Position numbers and translations under genes: made by a program. 15,138 nucleotides of DNA from an uncultured Fibrobacter sp. (lineage in GTDB: Bacteria; Fibrobacterota; Fibrobacteria; Fibrobacterales; Fibrobacteraceae): assembly GCA_937891805.1 (NCBI GenBank), contig CALATK010000242.1:1-15138 (forward strand), in the 5' to 3' direction. The notes under the pieces are model-generated. The model was not told where the DNA came from, did no database searches, and worked only from the letters and a program-made list of their open reading frames with translations. This document shows positions 6,878-13,616 of the stretch, piece after piece (position 1 is the stretch's first letter; the number at the start of each line of letters is the position of its first letter).

Positions 6878-8257
6878 ATGGAATCTATTCTTGACAATGT
6901 TTTGATGTTTGTGCTGGGCCTTATCGGGCTGAGTTTTCTCGTGACTATTCACGAGCTGGGCCATTTTTTGGTGGCCAAGTGGAACAATGTCAAGGTGAAC
7001 ACTTTCAGCATCGGTTTTGGCAAGAAGCTTATCAAGTTCCGCCACGGCGAAACGGAATATTGTCTGTCGGCCATACCCTTTGGCGGTTACGTGGCCATGG
7101 CGGGGGAGAACCCGGACAAGCTTAAAGAAGGCCAAGTTCCCGACGAGCGGGATTTTGTAGCCAAGTCGGTGGGCGCCCGTGCGGCCATCGCCTTTGCGGG
7201 ACCTTTCATCAACATCGTTTTTGCTTTTTTGCTCTTGATGGTGCTTTACATGGTAGGTGTCGAAGAGGCCGACAACAAGAATCTTATTGTGGGATTTGTG
7301 GCGAACGATTCTTCGGCAGAAATTGCGGGCGTCCAGCCCGGCGATACCATTACCGCCATGAACGAAAAACCTACCCAGGGTTGGGACGATTTTCGCGAGC
7401 AGATTGGCGTGAGCCTCGGTGCAGAGGTGGTGCTGGAAGTCCATCGGGGTGGCGCCCCGCTGAACATTACTGTGGTGCCGCAGGAACTGGTGATTCCTGC
7501 CCAGGATTCTACGGGCAAGCCCATCAAGATGGGCATTGGCGATATCGGGATTTACCCCCGCAACCGTGTTATGGTACGGCTTCCGCCAGTGGCTGGTTCT
7601 GCCGCCGAAAAAGCCGGAATTCTCCAGAATGACACCATTTTTGAGATTAACGGCGAACACATTTCCCGCTACGAAGAAGTGGTGCGTATTATTGACGGAA
7701 GCAAGGGTGAGCCTGTAAACATTACGGTTATTCGAAACGGTGACACTCTTACCAAGTCCCTCACTCCCGTCTATAACGAAGAATATGACCGCTATATGGT
7801 GGGAATCCAGATGGGCTACGTGCTTTTCCGCGAGACAAAGATTGTGCGTCGCGGACCGGTCGAGGCCTTCACGAAAACTTGCGCCACCAGCTGGAAAATG
7901 ACCACCAGCATCTTCCGCTATTTCAAGCGCATGTTCCAGGGACAGGTCAAGGTCGACGCGTTCTCCGGTCCGGTCTCGATTGTTGCCGTCATGGGTAACG
8001 TGTGGATGAGCGGCTTCCAGGACTTTTTGATGCTTTTGGCCCTTATTAGTATAAATTTGGGAGTGATGAACCTGCTGCCCCTGGCCATTACCGACGGCGG
8101 GCTCCTAATGTTCCTCGGAATTGAAAAACTCAGGGGAAAACCCCTTTCTACCAAGACGCAGAGCATTATCCAGAACGTCGCCGCCGCATTCTTCATCAGC
8201 TTCTTCGTGTTTATCACGATACTCGACTTCGGCAAGCTCTCGCTATTCCTGAAATGA
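6878..8257 (+). CDS. rseP: Site-2 protease, RseP family (intramembrane zinc metalloprotease)
   Basis: This membrane protease cuts substrates such as anti-sigma factors within the lipid bilayer during envelope stress signalling, and removes remnant signal peptides in some species. The 459-residue protein has HELGH (25-29) in the first membrane segment, PFGGYVAMAGE (67-77), and tandem PDZ domains (about 130-205 and 228-300). The C-terminal membrane motif NLLPLAITDGG (398-408) supplies the third zinc ligand Asp406. The usual His after DGG is Leu here (DGGLL), a small family deviation. ATG 6878 is preferred to an in-frame TTG at 6875. No Shine-Dalgarno is visible; the short leader is U-rich. In most bacteria it directly follows dxr, whereas here the cellulase gene separates them. 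Confidence 0.94.
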   Translation: MESILDNVLMFVLGLIGLSFLVTIHELGHFLVAKWNNVKVNTFSIGFGKKLIKFRHGETEYCLSAIPFGGYVAMAGENPDKLKEGQVPDERDFVAKSVGARAAIAFAGPFINIVFAFLLLMVLYMVGVEEADNKNLIVGFVANDSSAEIAGVQPGDTITAMNEKPTQGWDDFREQIGVSLGAEVVLEVHRGGAPLNITVVPQELVIPAQDSTGKPIKMGIGDIGIYPRNRVMVRLPPVAGSAAEKAGILQNDTIFEINGEHISRYEEVVRIIDGSKGEPVNITVIRNGDTLTKSLTPVYNEEYDRYMVGIQMGYVLFRETKIVRRGPVEAFTKTCATSWKMTTSIFRYFKRMFQGQVKVDAFSGPVSIVAVMGNVWMSGFQDFLMLLALISINLGVMNLLPLAITDGGLLMFLGIEKLRGKPLSTKTQSIIQNVAAAFFISFFVFITILDFGKLSLFLK

Positions 8258-8267
8258 CAACGAACAT

Positions 8268-8342
8268 GTCATCCCCGCGGAGGCGGGCGGACAGCACTTA
8301 ACAACTTGTTGTTTAGTGCGCATGGCCACCAAGGTGGGGATC
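8268..8342. repeat. Nested palindromic element between rseP and the cation exporter
   Basis: Three inverted repeats are nested or stacked. Outer arms ATCCCC (8271-8276) and GGGGAT (8336-8341) frame the element. Inside is a 12-bp stem GCACTTAACAAC (8294-8305) / GTTGTTTAGTGC (8308-8319) with one mismatch. CCACC/GGTGG (8326-8337) forms a third. The edges GTCATCCCC and GGGGATCT match the compact palindrome at 988-1012. The copy here looks like the same unit with about 50 extra bases inside. It occupies most of the gap, so it may act as the transcript end for rseP or as leader structure for the next gene. No T-tract follows. Confidence 0.55.
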
Positions 8343-8364
8343 TCCTTAATATACAGGTTTTCTT

Positions 8365-9483
8365 ATGATAGACAATGAAATTGAAAATCGCAGCAAGGTC
8401 ATCGTGCGCACGAGCATCGTGGGCATCGCTACAAACGTGGTGCTTGTGGCATTCAAGGCCGCCATCGGCTTTATCACGGGCTCCATCGCTGTCACGCTCG
8501 ACGCGGTGAACAACCTCTCCGATGCGCTTTCCTCGGTCATTACCATCGTGGGCGCAAAACTTGCGAATAAACTTCCCGACAAAAAGCATCCGCTGGGTTA
8601 CGGGCGCATCGAGTACCTGAGCGCCATGATCGTGGCCGCCATCGTGCTGTACGCGGGCGGAACCTCCGCCGTAGAATCCGTCAAGAAAATCATCCACCCA
8701 GAAGCCGCCGACTATTCTACGATATCGCTGGTGATTATCGCTGCCGCCGTGGTGGTAAAGCTCGTGCTCGGCAAGTACGTAAAGAGTCAGGGCGAGCGCG
8801 TGAATTCCGGTGCGCTTGTGGCATCCGGTGCCGATGCCTTGTTCGACGCTATCTTGTCTGCATCGGTGCTTGCTTCTGCAATCGTGTTCGTGACGACGGG
8901 CATTTCGCTCGAAGCCTATGTGGGCGTATTGATTTCTGTATTCATCATCAAGTCCGGCATCGAGATGCTCAAGGATACGCTGGACGATATTCTCGGCAAG
9001 CGCACTGACGGCGACACCGCCAAGGAAATCAAAAAAATCCTCACCTCCGAAAAACCCGTACGCGGCGCCTACGACTTGATTCTGAACGATTACGGCCCGA
9101 ACAAGGCCCTGGCCTCGGTGCACCTGGAACTGCCCGATTCCATGACCGTCGAAGAAGTGGACGTGCTCACCCGCAAGCTGCAACACCGGGTGTTCAAGGA
9201 AACGGGCGTCATCCTCACGGGCGTGGGAGTTTATTCGTACAACACCAAGGACGACGAAGCCGCCAAAATCCGTAGCGATGTCTTGAAAATCGTGAAGTCC
9301 CACGAATGGGCGCTCCAGATGCACGGATTCTACGTGGATGTGGCCGAAAAGTCACTCCGTTTCGATGTGGTCATGAGTTTCGAAATCACCCCCGAAGAAG
9401 GCGTTGCGACCCTCACCAAGGAAATCGGCGAAGCCTTCCCCGAATACGGCGTGCACATCGCCCCCGATGTGGACGTGGGGTAA
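8365..9483 (+). CDS. Cation diffusion facilitator (CDF) family metal exporter
   Basis: This is a predicted inner-membrane antiporter that expels divalent metal in exchange for protons. The 372-residue protein has an N-terminal domain of about six membrane segments (roughly 12-210) and a cytoplasmic ferredoxin-like domain (about 215-290) with DLILNDYGPNKALASVHLEL, typical of CDF regulation. A further extension (about 291-372) looks like a second, degenerate copy of that fold. The transport-site positions read D46-x3-N50 (LDAVNNLSDA) and D157-x3-D161 (GADALFD). The absence of His in the site argues against the classical zinc type and leans toward Mn or Fe, but this is inference. HPLGYGRIEYL (75-85) is the conserved loop. 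No strong Shine-Dalgarno precedes the ATG. It converges on the MATE gene with a 4-base gap. Confidence 0.9.
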   Translation: MIDNEIENRSKVIVRTSIVGIATNVVLVAFKAAIGFITGSIAVTLDAVNNLSDALSSVITIVGAKLANKLPDKKHPLGYGRIEYLSAMIVAAIVLYAGGTSAVESVKKIIHPEAADYSTISLVIIAAAVVVKLVLGKYVKSQGERVNSGALVASGADALFDAILSASVLASAIVFVTTGISLEAYVGVLISVFIIKSGIEMLKDTLDDILGKRTDGDTAKEIKKILTSEKPVRGAYDLILNDYGPNKALASVHLELPDSMTVEEVDVLTRKLQHRVFKETGVILTGVGVYSYNTKDDEAAKIRSDVLKIVKSHEWALQMHGFYVDVAEKSLRFDVVMSFEITPEEGVATLTKEIGEAFPEYGVHIAPDVDVG

Positions 9484-9487
9484 TCGG

Positions 9488-10831
9488 CTAGAACTTCAGC
9501 CGTTTGACGTTGTAGAAATATATCCCCGCGATGACTGCAATCGTGATGACCCAGCTGACGGGGTAGACGACCATCAGCGAGGCGAACGAGTTGTATTTGG
9601 GGAACACGAAAATCACCCAGAGGATGCGGATGCCGCAGACGCCTACCATGCAGGTGAGCGCCGGCGGTAGGGACTTGCCCATTCCCGAAAGTGCGCCCGA
9701 AAATACGTCCAGAAAAATGTTGATGGCCAAGAGCCCCACCACCACGTACATGCGGATGGATGCGATTTCGATGATCTCGGTATTGGACGTGAACACGCTC
9801 AGCATGGGCCTTGCGAAAATGCAGCAGAGAGCGCTCAATACGATGGTGGTGGAGCAGCCGAGCAGAAGCGTCCAGCGGACCGTGCGGCGGCAGCGTTCCA
9901 TGTTCTTTGCGCCGAAGTTCTGCCCCACGAAGGTCACGCAAGCCTGCGAAAAAGAACTCAGCCAGTAATACACCACGAATTCGTAGTTGAGCGCGATGGA
10001 CGAGGCCGCCACTGTCGCAGAACCGAGGCTGTTGATGGCCGATTGCAGGCACACGTTGCTGAACGAGAATACGACGCCGCGAAGCCCCGTCGGGAGCCCC
10101 ACGCGCAAGATGCGGCTCAAGAAGAAGGGCGTCACGCGCAACTTCCAGAACTCCAGCTTGAAAGGCCCCACCTCGTGCAGGAGCATGTAGAACAAGGTAA
10201 TTCCGCTGATGACGTTGGCAATGACCGTCGCAATCGCAACACCCGATACACCCATGCCAAAGCCCGCTACAAGAATCAGGTTCAATGCCACATTGACGGC
10301 TCCCGCCACCATGAGCACGTAAAGCGGCCGCTTTGTATCGCCTTTGCTGCGCAGGATGGCGGCGATGAAGTTGTATATCATCACGAAGGGCATGCCGGCA
10401 AAGTAGATTTGCAGGTAAAGTACCGCCATGTCCAAAACATCTTCAGGCGTCGAAATCAATTCAAGAATCGGCCTTGCAAAAAAGATTCCCACGAACGAGA
10501 GGAATATCCCGCTGAAGAACGCCACCATCACCGACGTGTGGACGCTGCGGGTCACGGAGCGGTAGCTGCGCGCGCCGATGGAGTTGGCCACCACCACGTT
10601 CGCGCCCACGGAAATCCCGACGAACAAGTTGATGAGCATGTTGATGACGAACGTGTTCGCACCCACGGCAGCCAGGGCCTTGTCGCCCGCGAACTGCCCC
10701 ACCACGGCGACGTCCGCCAGGTTGAACATCTGCTGGAAAATGCTGCTCAGGGCGATAGGGATGGCAAACCTCAGGATTTTTCTCCCGAGGGGCCCGTTCA
10801 GCATATCGATGTTCGTCTTTGATGCTGCCAT
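9488..10831 (-). CDS. MATE family multidrug/toxin efflux transporter
   Basis: This is a predicted inner-membrane exporter that couples drug or metabolite efflux to a Na+ or H+ gradient. The 447-residue protein has about 12 membrane segments in two related halves, with the family's typical opening LNGPLGRKILRFAIPIALSS and FNLADVAVVGQFAGDKALAA in the first half. In the second half, LPTGLRGVVFSFSNVCLQSA and FVGQNFGAKN mirror it. Length is normal for MATE (about 440-460). On the minus strand AAGG lies about 6 bases before the ATG, a fair ribosome binding site. It is convergent with the cation exporter (4-base gap, no terminator in between) and divergent from the AT-rich lipoprotein gene. Substrate cannot be read from sequence. 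Confidence 0.93.
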   Translation of the reverse strand: MAASKTNIDMLNGPLGRKILRFAIPIALSSIFQQMFNLADVAVVGQFAGDKALAAVGANTFVINMLINLFVGISVGANVVVANSIGARSYRSVTRSVHTSVMVAFFSGIFLSFVGIFFARPILELISTPEDVLDMAVLYLQIYFAGMPFVMIYNFIAAILRSKGDTKRPLYVLMVAGAVNVALNLILVAGFGMGVSGVAIATVIANVISGITLFYMLLHEVGPFKLEFWKLRVTPFFLSRILRVGLPTGLRGVVFSFSNVCLQSAINSLGSATVAASSIALNYEFVVYYWLSSFSQACVTFVGQNFGAKNMERCRRTVRWTLLLGCSTTIVLSALCCIFARPMLSVFTSNTEIIEIASIRMYVVVGLLAINIFLDVFSGALSGMGKSLPPALTCMVGVCGIRILWVIFVFPKYNSFASLMVVYPVSWVITIAVIAGIYFYNVKRLKF

Positions 10832-10930
10832 GCACTACCTTGAAAACGGGCGTAAATTTAGTTTTTTTTATTCCTGGAACCGATTGTGAAGGCGCTGTAA
10901 AAAACAATTTTTATGGCTATATTTATAGAC

Positions 10931-11848
10931 ATGAAAATATGGAAAATCGCAATATTGTTCCTGACGATTTTTTTTACAGGTTGTGCACCTTCGTACCCCT
11001 ATATTTTTTTAATCAGTGAAAAGGTGGAAAAAGATACCTTGCTCAATGAATCCGTTGTCGACAATTCGCCAAACGATTTGTTTGTACAATTTTCCCAAAA
11101 TGATTCTACAAGGCAAATACAGATTATGCCACCATACTGGACCTTGTACAGAAATGATTTTGAGAACGGTTATATTATTTGGTACAGGCAAGGTTTGCCT
11201 TACAAAAAATTAAATATCATTTACGACAAGAAAAATGAAATGTACCAAGCGCATGTATATGAAAATCTCAGCAAGGTTTCCTTACAACCCAATAAAGAGA
11301 CTATTTTTCCTGTCAAAGAAGAAATGCTACCGGATTCGAGCAGATTAGTTTTCAGGATTGATTTAGGCGGAAAATATTTTAAACCGATAGGTCATGGCGA
11401 TTATACAGATTATATTAGCATATATGGATATTTGCCTGATGATGTTCCGTTTGAAAGGTTCCAAATTAGAGTCTTCGAAATAAATGATTCATCACGAACC
11501 GAAATTCCCTACGATTACAGCTTTAAGCATAAAATGGAAACTTGTAGCCCACATGTTTGGGTTGGACCTAGGGAACATCCAGTTTGGCACGACGACGATT
11601 GCAAAGAAATACTCGCTAATAACAGCAGAAATGAATTTTCCATTTACCTTAATTATTCCGCAAGCGCTAATGAAATCGTTTTATACAAGGATGCGATTCC
11701 CTTTCAGACAATTGAATTATCGTACGAATGGCAGGGAGAAAAAATTGAGAATCTGAAAGCAACAACAAACGGGAAAGAATTAGAAACCTCCTGTTATAAT
11801 GAAAAATACTGGTCCGTTTATTTCGAGAACTATTTTTCCAAACCATAA
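10931..11848 (+). CDS. AT-rich orphan lipoprotein, function unknown
   Basis: The 305-residue product starts MKIWKIAILFLTIFFTGC, a lipoprotein signal with Cys18 as the lipid anchor. The remainder alternates short beta-prone segments with many aromatic, Asn and Asp residues (YYDK, WYRQG, YISIYGYLPDD), suggesting a beta-rich extracytoplasmic fold. Cysteines C183, C201 and C293 could pair. ATG 10931 is preferred over an in-frame ATG at 10913, because the signal peptide then begins with the usual Met-Lys. Neither start has a Shine-Dalgarno. A TATATT (10918-10923) just upstream could drive a nearly leaderless transcript (weak). Base composition is plainly more AT-rich, with AAA/ATT/TAT codons, than the genes around it, which suggests a different origin. 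I do not recognise the family. Confidence 0.75.
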   Translation: MKIWKIAILFLTIFFTGCAPSYPYIFLISEKVEKDTLLNESVVDNSPNDLFVQFSQNDSTRQIQIMPPYWTLYRNDFENGYIIWYRQGLPYKKLNIIYDKKNEMYQAHVYENLSKVSLQPNKETIFPVKEEMLPDSSRLVFRIDLGGKYFKPIGHGDYTDYISIYGYLPDDVPFERFQIRVFEINDSSRTEIPYDYSFKHKMETCSPHVWVGPREHPVWHDDDCKEILANNSRNEFSIYLNYSASANEIVLYKDAIPFQTIELSYEWQGEKIENLKATTNGKELETSCYNEKYWSVYFENYFSKP

Positions 11849-11924
11849 CGCCACTCTCCAACATATTCGCTAGAACTAGAAGCGGCATATGGTTATTGCT
11901 AATCAAACTTTTTTACGGTTTTAC

Positions 11925-11979
11925 TTGACAGAGCCTTTTAAATAGTGTACATTCGTGCGAGCAAACGAAATAAAGGAGA
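11925..11979 (+). promoter_or_regulatory. Strong sigma70-like promoter and ribosome binding site of the zinc-ribbon gene
   Basis: TTGACA (11925-11930) is a perfect -35, followed after 17 bp by TACATT (11948-11953) as -10. Initiation would fall near 11960, giving a leader of about 25 nt with AAAGGAG (11972-11978) six bases before the ATG at 11985. This is the best promoter in the window. The rest of the 136-base gap after the lipoprotein gene (11849-11924) shows only a small CTAG-AA-CTAG palindrome and a T6 run, and no convincing terminator. Confidence 0.75.
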
Positions 11980-11984
11980 ACTTT

Positions 11985-12572
11985 ATGGAAATGAAATTTT
12001 GTCAAAGCTGCGGAATGCCGCTCACACCGGAAATCTTGGGCACCAACGCCGACGGCAGCAAGAACGAAGAATACTGCATCTACTGCTATAAAGACGGCGC
12101 CTTCACCGGCGACTTCAACATGGAGCAGATGGTCGAATTCTGCTCGCAGTTCGTCGATGAATTCAACAAGAATACAGGCAAGAGCCTTACCCGCGAAGAG
12201 TACAAGGCGGAATTGCGCAAGTATTTCCCGACACTCAAGCGCTGGCGCCTCCCCGCGGACCAACTGCCGCATGCCACATCGCCCATGAAGCAGAAGTTCA
12301 TTGAAGAAGTCAATGCTCTCGGTATTAAGGACATGCCGAAAATCGACAACCTCTTTGTTCTGCAGGGCTCGTTCATCAATCAGGAATACAAAATCAACGG
12401 CAACAGCGTCAAGCTCCTGGACGATAATGCAAGCTACTGGGGAAACCAAGTTGAAAAGATTGGTGCTGAAGGCCGCTGCTTCGGAATCGCTTGTGACGAG
12501 CATTACATTCTCGTGAGCGAATACGGCAAGAACGGTGCCGACGCCGAAATCGTCGTATTCAAGAAACGGTAA
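11985..12572 (+). CDS. Zinc-ribbon domain protein with an unidentified C-terminal domain
   Basis: Residues 1-88 match the 'putative zinc ribbon' family: FCQSCGMPLTPEILGTNADG, then YCIYCYKDGAFTGDF and a helical region ending YFPTLKRW. C6, C9, C31 and C34 are the likely metal ligands. Residues about 95-195 form a second domain (PMKQKFIEEVNALGIKDMPK..., ending AEIVVFKKR), with predicted alternating strands and C167/C173, which I do not recognise. In other bacteria the ribbon is often fused to varied sensor or ligand-binding domains, so a regulatory or stress role is possible but unproven. ATG 11985 is chosen for its well-spaced AAAGGAG; an in-frame GTG at 11955 lies upstream of that site. It converges on the TSCPD gene with 11 bases between stops. 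Confidence 0.82.
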   Translation: MEMKFCQSCGMPLTPEILGTNADGSKNEEYCIYCYKDGAFTGDFNMEQMVEFCSQFVDEFNKNTGKSLTREEYKAELRKYFPTLKRWRLPADQLPHATSPMKQKFIEEVNALGIKDMPKIDNLFVLQGSFINQEYKINGNSVKLLDDNASYWGNQVEKIGAEGRCFGIACDEHYILVSEYGKNGADAEIVVFKKR

Positions 12573-12583
12573 TGTTTAAGATA

Positions 12584-12829
12584 TTACGCCTCTTTCCCGA
12601 GAACGGCGCGGGCCAGTTGGTCGGCGCACGAAGTCGGCTTCCCGCCGCAGGTGTTGCCCAGGAGCTTTGCCGCGATATCTTCGGCGCTCATGCCTTCGCA
12701 GAGCTTTGCGATGGCCTTCAAGTTCCCGTTGCATCCGCCCGTAAAGCGGATGTTTCTGATTTTGTCTCCGTCGCGCGTGAACTGGATGGTCGTCGCGCAA
12801 ACGCCTCTGGTCTTGAAAGTCTCTTCCAT
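12584..12829 (-). CDS. Small TSCPD-type cysteine protein (TIGR03905-like)
   Basis: This 81-residue protein begins MEETFKTRGVCATTIQFTRD and contains FTGGCNGNLKAIAKLCEG and GNTCGGKPTSCADQLARA. The cysteines C33, C44, C61 and C68, plus C11, match the small four-Cys family related to the TSCPD module at the end of some ribonucleotide reductases. Stand-alone copies are common in anaerobes and uncharacterised; metal or redox binding is plausible. It is complete, ends at TAA (complement 12584-12586), and is divergent from tetR with a 60-base gap. Only a weak ribosome binding site is visible. Confidence 0.85.
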   Translation of the reverse strand: MEETFKTRGVCATTIQFTRDGDKIRNIRFTGGCNGNLKAIAKLCEGMSAEDIAAKLLGNTCGGKPTSCADQLARAVLGKEA

Positions 12830-12889
12830 GTGTGTCTCGGGGTTGAATGTACGCTAAATATAGAATGATTTTTTATTTTTTACGGTGCC
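12830..12889. promoter_or_regulatory. Divergent intergenic region of the TSCPD gene and tetR
   Basis: These 60 bases must hold both start signals. On the minus strand TATATT (12862-12857) and TACATT (12851-12846) are possible -10 elements for the TSCPD gene. The sequence TAGCGTACATTC (complement 12856-12845) differs by one base from the -10 region of the zinc-ribbon gene (11943-11954). On the plus strand the leader before tetR is a T-rich run (12869-12881) with no Shine-Dalgarno. No copy of the 24-bp palindrome found after tetR is present here, so autoregulation through that site is not supported. Confidence 0.35.
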
Positions 12890-13468
12890 ATGACTGCATC
12901 GAACAAAACAAAAGAGAACATTGCGAAAGCCTTTGTCGCCCTTACCGAGCAAAAGCCCATCAACAAAATTACCGTTCGGGAAATTGCGGCAAAAAGCGGC
13001 GTTACCACCGTTACGTTCTACAACTACTTTCTCGACAAGTACGACCTTGCGATTTGGCTCCATGTGAAGGAATCCAAGAAAATCATGGCGAAAATCAACG
13101 GCAGGTATGAATGGAAAAATACGCTGCTGGAAGGCCTCCGTTATTTTGCGAAGAACAGAAACTTTATGCTGAATGCCCTGAACCATACGGGGGGACATAA
13201 CGGATTTTTGCGTCGGGTGGAACGCATCAACGAGGAACTTCTGACGGCGGAAATCAAAAAGAAGTTTGAAAAGAAAACCTTGCCTCTGGACATTCAATAT
13301 GCAATCAAGGTCTATTGTGCAGGAACGGTGCGCGTTTTGTTTGACTGGCTTGTCTATGGAATGCCCGTTCTCGTCGAGGACTTGGCAAAGTATTTCGAAG
13401 AAAGCCTGCCCCAGCCGCTCCACCGGTTTTTGCTTCGCGATGCGAAACCGAGACATGCGAAAGATTGA
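12890..13468 (+). CDS. TetR family transcriptional regulator
   Basis: The 192-residue protein has an N-terminal helix-turn-helix domain: KITVREIAAKSGVTTVTFYN (26-45), followed by YFLDKYDLA. This is the TetR DNA-binding pattern with the conserved YxxF(F/L)xxK(Y/E)xL end. The all-helical C-terminal ligand/dimer domain (about 60-192) is of the DhaS/TetR_C_8 type by general appearance (PINKITVREI, YFAKNRNFMLNAL). It probably represses genes until a ligand binds. A palindrome and promoter begin 22 bases after its stop, pointing to the downstream yjbR-hydrolase genes as its target. The ligand is unknown. Confidence 0.9.
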   Translation: MTASNKTKENIAKAFVALTEQKPINKITVREIAAKSGVTTVTFYNYFLDKYDLAIWLHVKESKKIMAKINGRYEWKNTLLEGLRYFAKNRNFMLNALNHTGGHNGFLRRVERINEELLTAEIKKKFEKKTLPLDIQYAIKVYCAGTVRVLFDWLVYGMPVLVEDLAKYFEESLPQPLHRFLLRDAKPRHAKD

Positions 13469-13489
13469 TGTCGGACCAATCAAATTTTC

Positions 13490-13513
13490 TTTACACTTTG
13501 GCCATTGTGTAAA
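13490..13513. promoter_or_regulatory. 24-bp palindrome, candidate TetR operator
   Basis: Arms TTTACAC (13490-13496) and GTGTAAA (13507-13513) are exact reverse complements. The centre TGGCCA (13499-13504) is itself palindromic. Only the two TT dinucleotides between arm and core break symmetry, so 20 of 24 positions are symmetric. It directly abuts the -35 hexamer at 13514. Size, symmetry and position fit the operator of a dimeric TetR repressor, here most simply the one encoded just upstream. Binding is inferred. Confidence 0.65.
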
Positions 13514-13541
13514 TTGACTTTCGGCTGCCCCGAACTATATT
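13514..13541 (+). promoter_or_regulatory. Promoter of the short ORF-yjbR-hydrolase unit
   Basis: TTGACT (13514-13519) and TATATT (13536-13541) are 16 bp apart, with 5 of 6 matches to each sigma70 consensus hexamer. Initiation would fall near 13548, leaving a very short leader of about 13 nt. AAAAAGGA (13546-13553) serves as ribosome binding site for the ATG at 13561. The palindrome next to the -35 suggests repression by TetR. Confidence 0.7.
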
Positions 13542-13560
13542 TTCTAAAAAGGAAAACTAT

Positions 13561-13608
13561 ATGGAAATCAAGGCAGTCAAGTTCAGGAAAGGCGGATTCC
13601 GCGGATAG
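13561..13608 (+). pseudogene. 15-codon ORF copying the 5' end of the downstream hydrolase gene
   Basis: This ORF encodes MEIKAVKFRKGGFRG and stops at TAG. Its first 13 codons match the start of the metallo-hydrolase gene at 14064 (MEIKAVKFRKDGF) at 36 of 39 bases, with the first 24 identical. It has a good ribosome binding site and promoter. Its stop lies 8 bases before the yjbR ATG, with AGGA (13607-13610) at the junction. It is either the stump of a former hydrolase paralogue left after yjbR arrived, a duplication made by that insertion, or a leader peptide now used to couple translation to yjbR. The Arg codon differs at two bases (AGG versus CGT), so the copy is not brand new. Confidence 0.7.
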
Positions 13609-13616
13609 GACGCAAT

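Noticed and set aside
10043..10822. 259-codon plus-strand frame opposite the MATE gene
   Set aside because: The product is rich in His, Arg and Glu without hydrophobic core or motifs, whereas the minus strand encodes a complete transporter.
12572..12868. 98-codon plus-strand frame over the TSCPD gene
   Set aside because: The minus strand encodes a conserved small cysteine protein; the plus-strand frame lacks a start signal and family likeness.
12841..12889. Autoregulatory operator for tetR in its own upstream region
   Set aside because: No copy of the 24-bp palindrome or of its TTTACAC arm is present; only weak direct repeats of GAATG occur.
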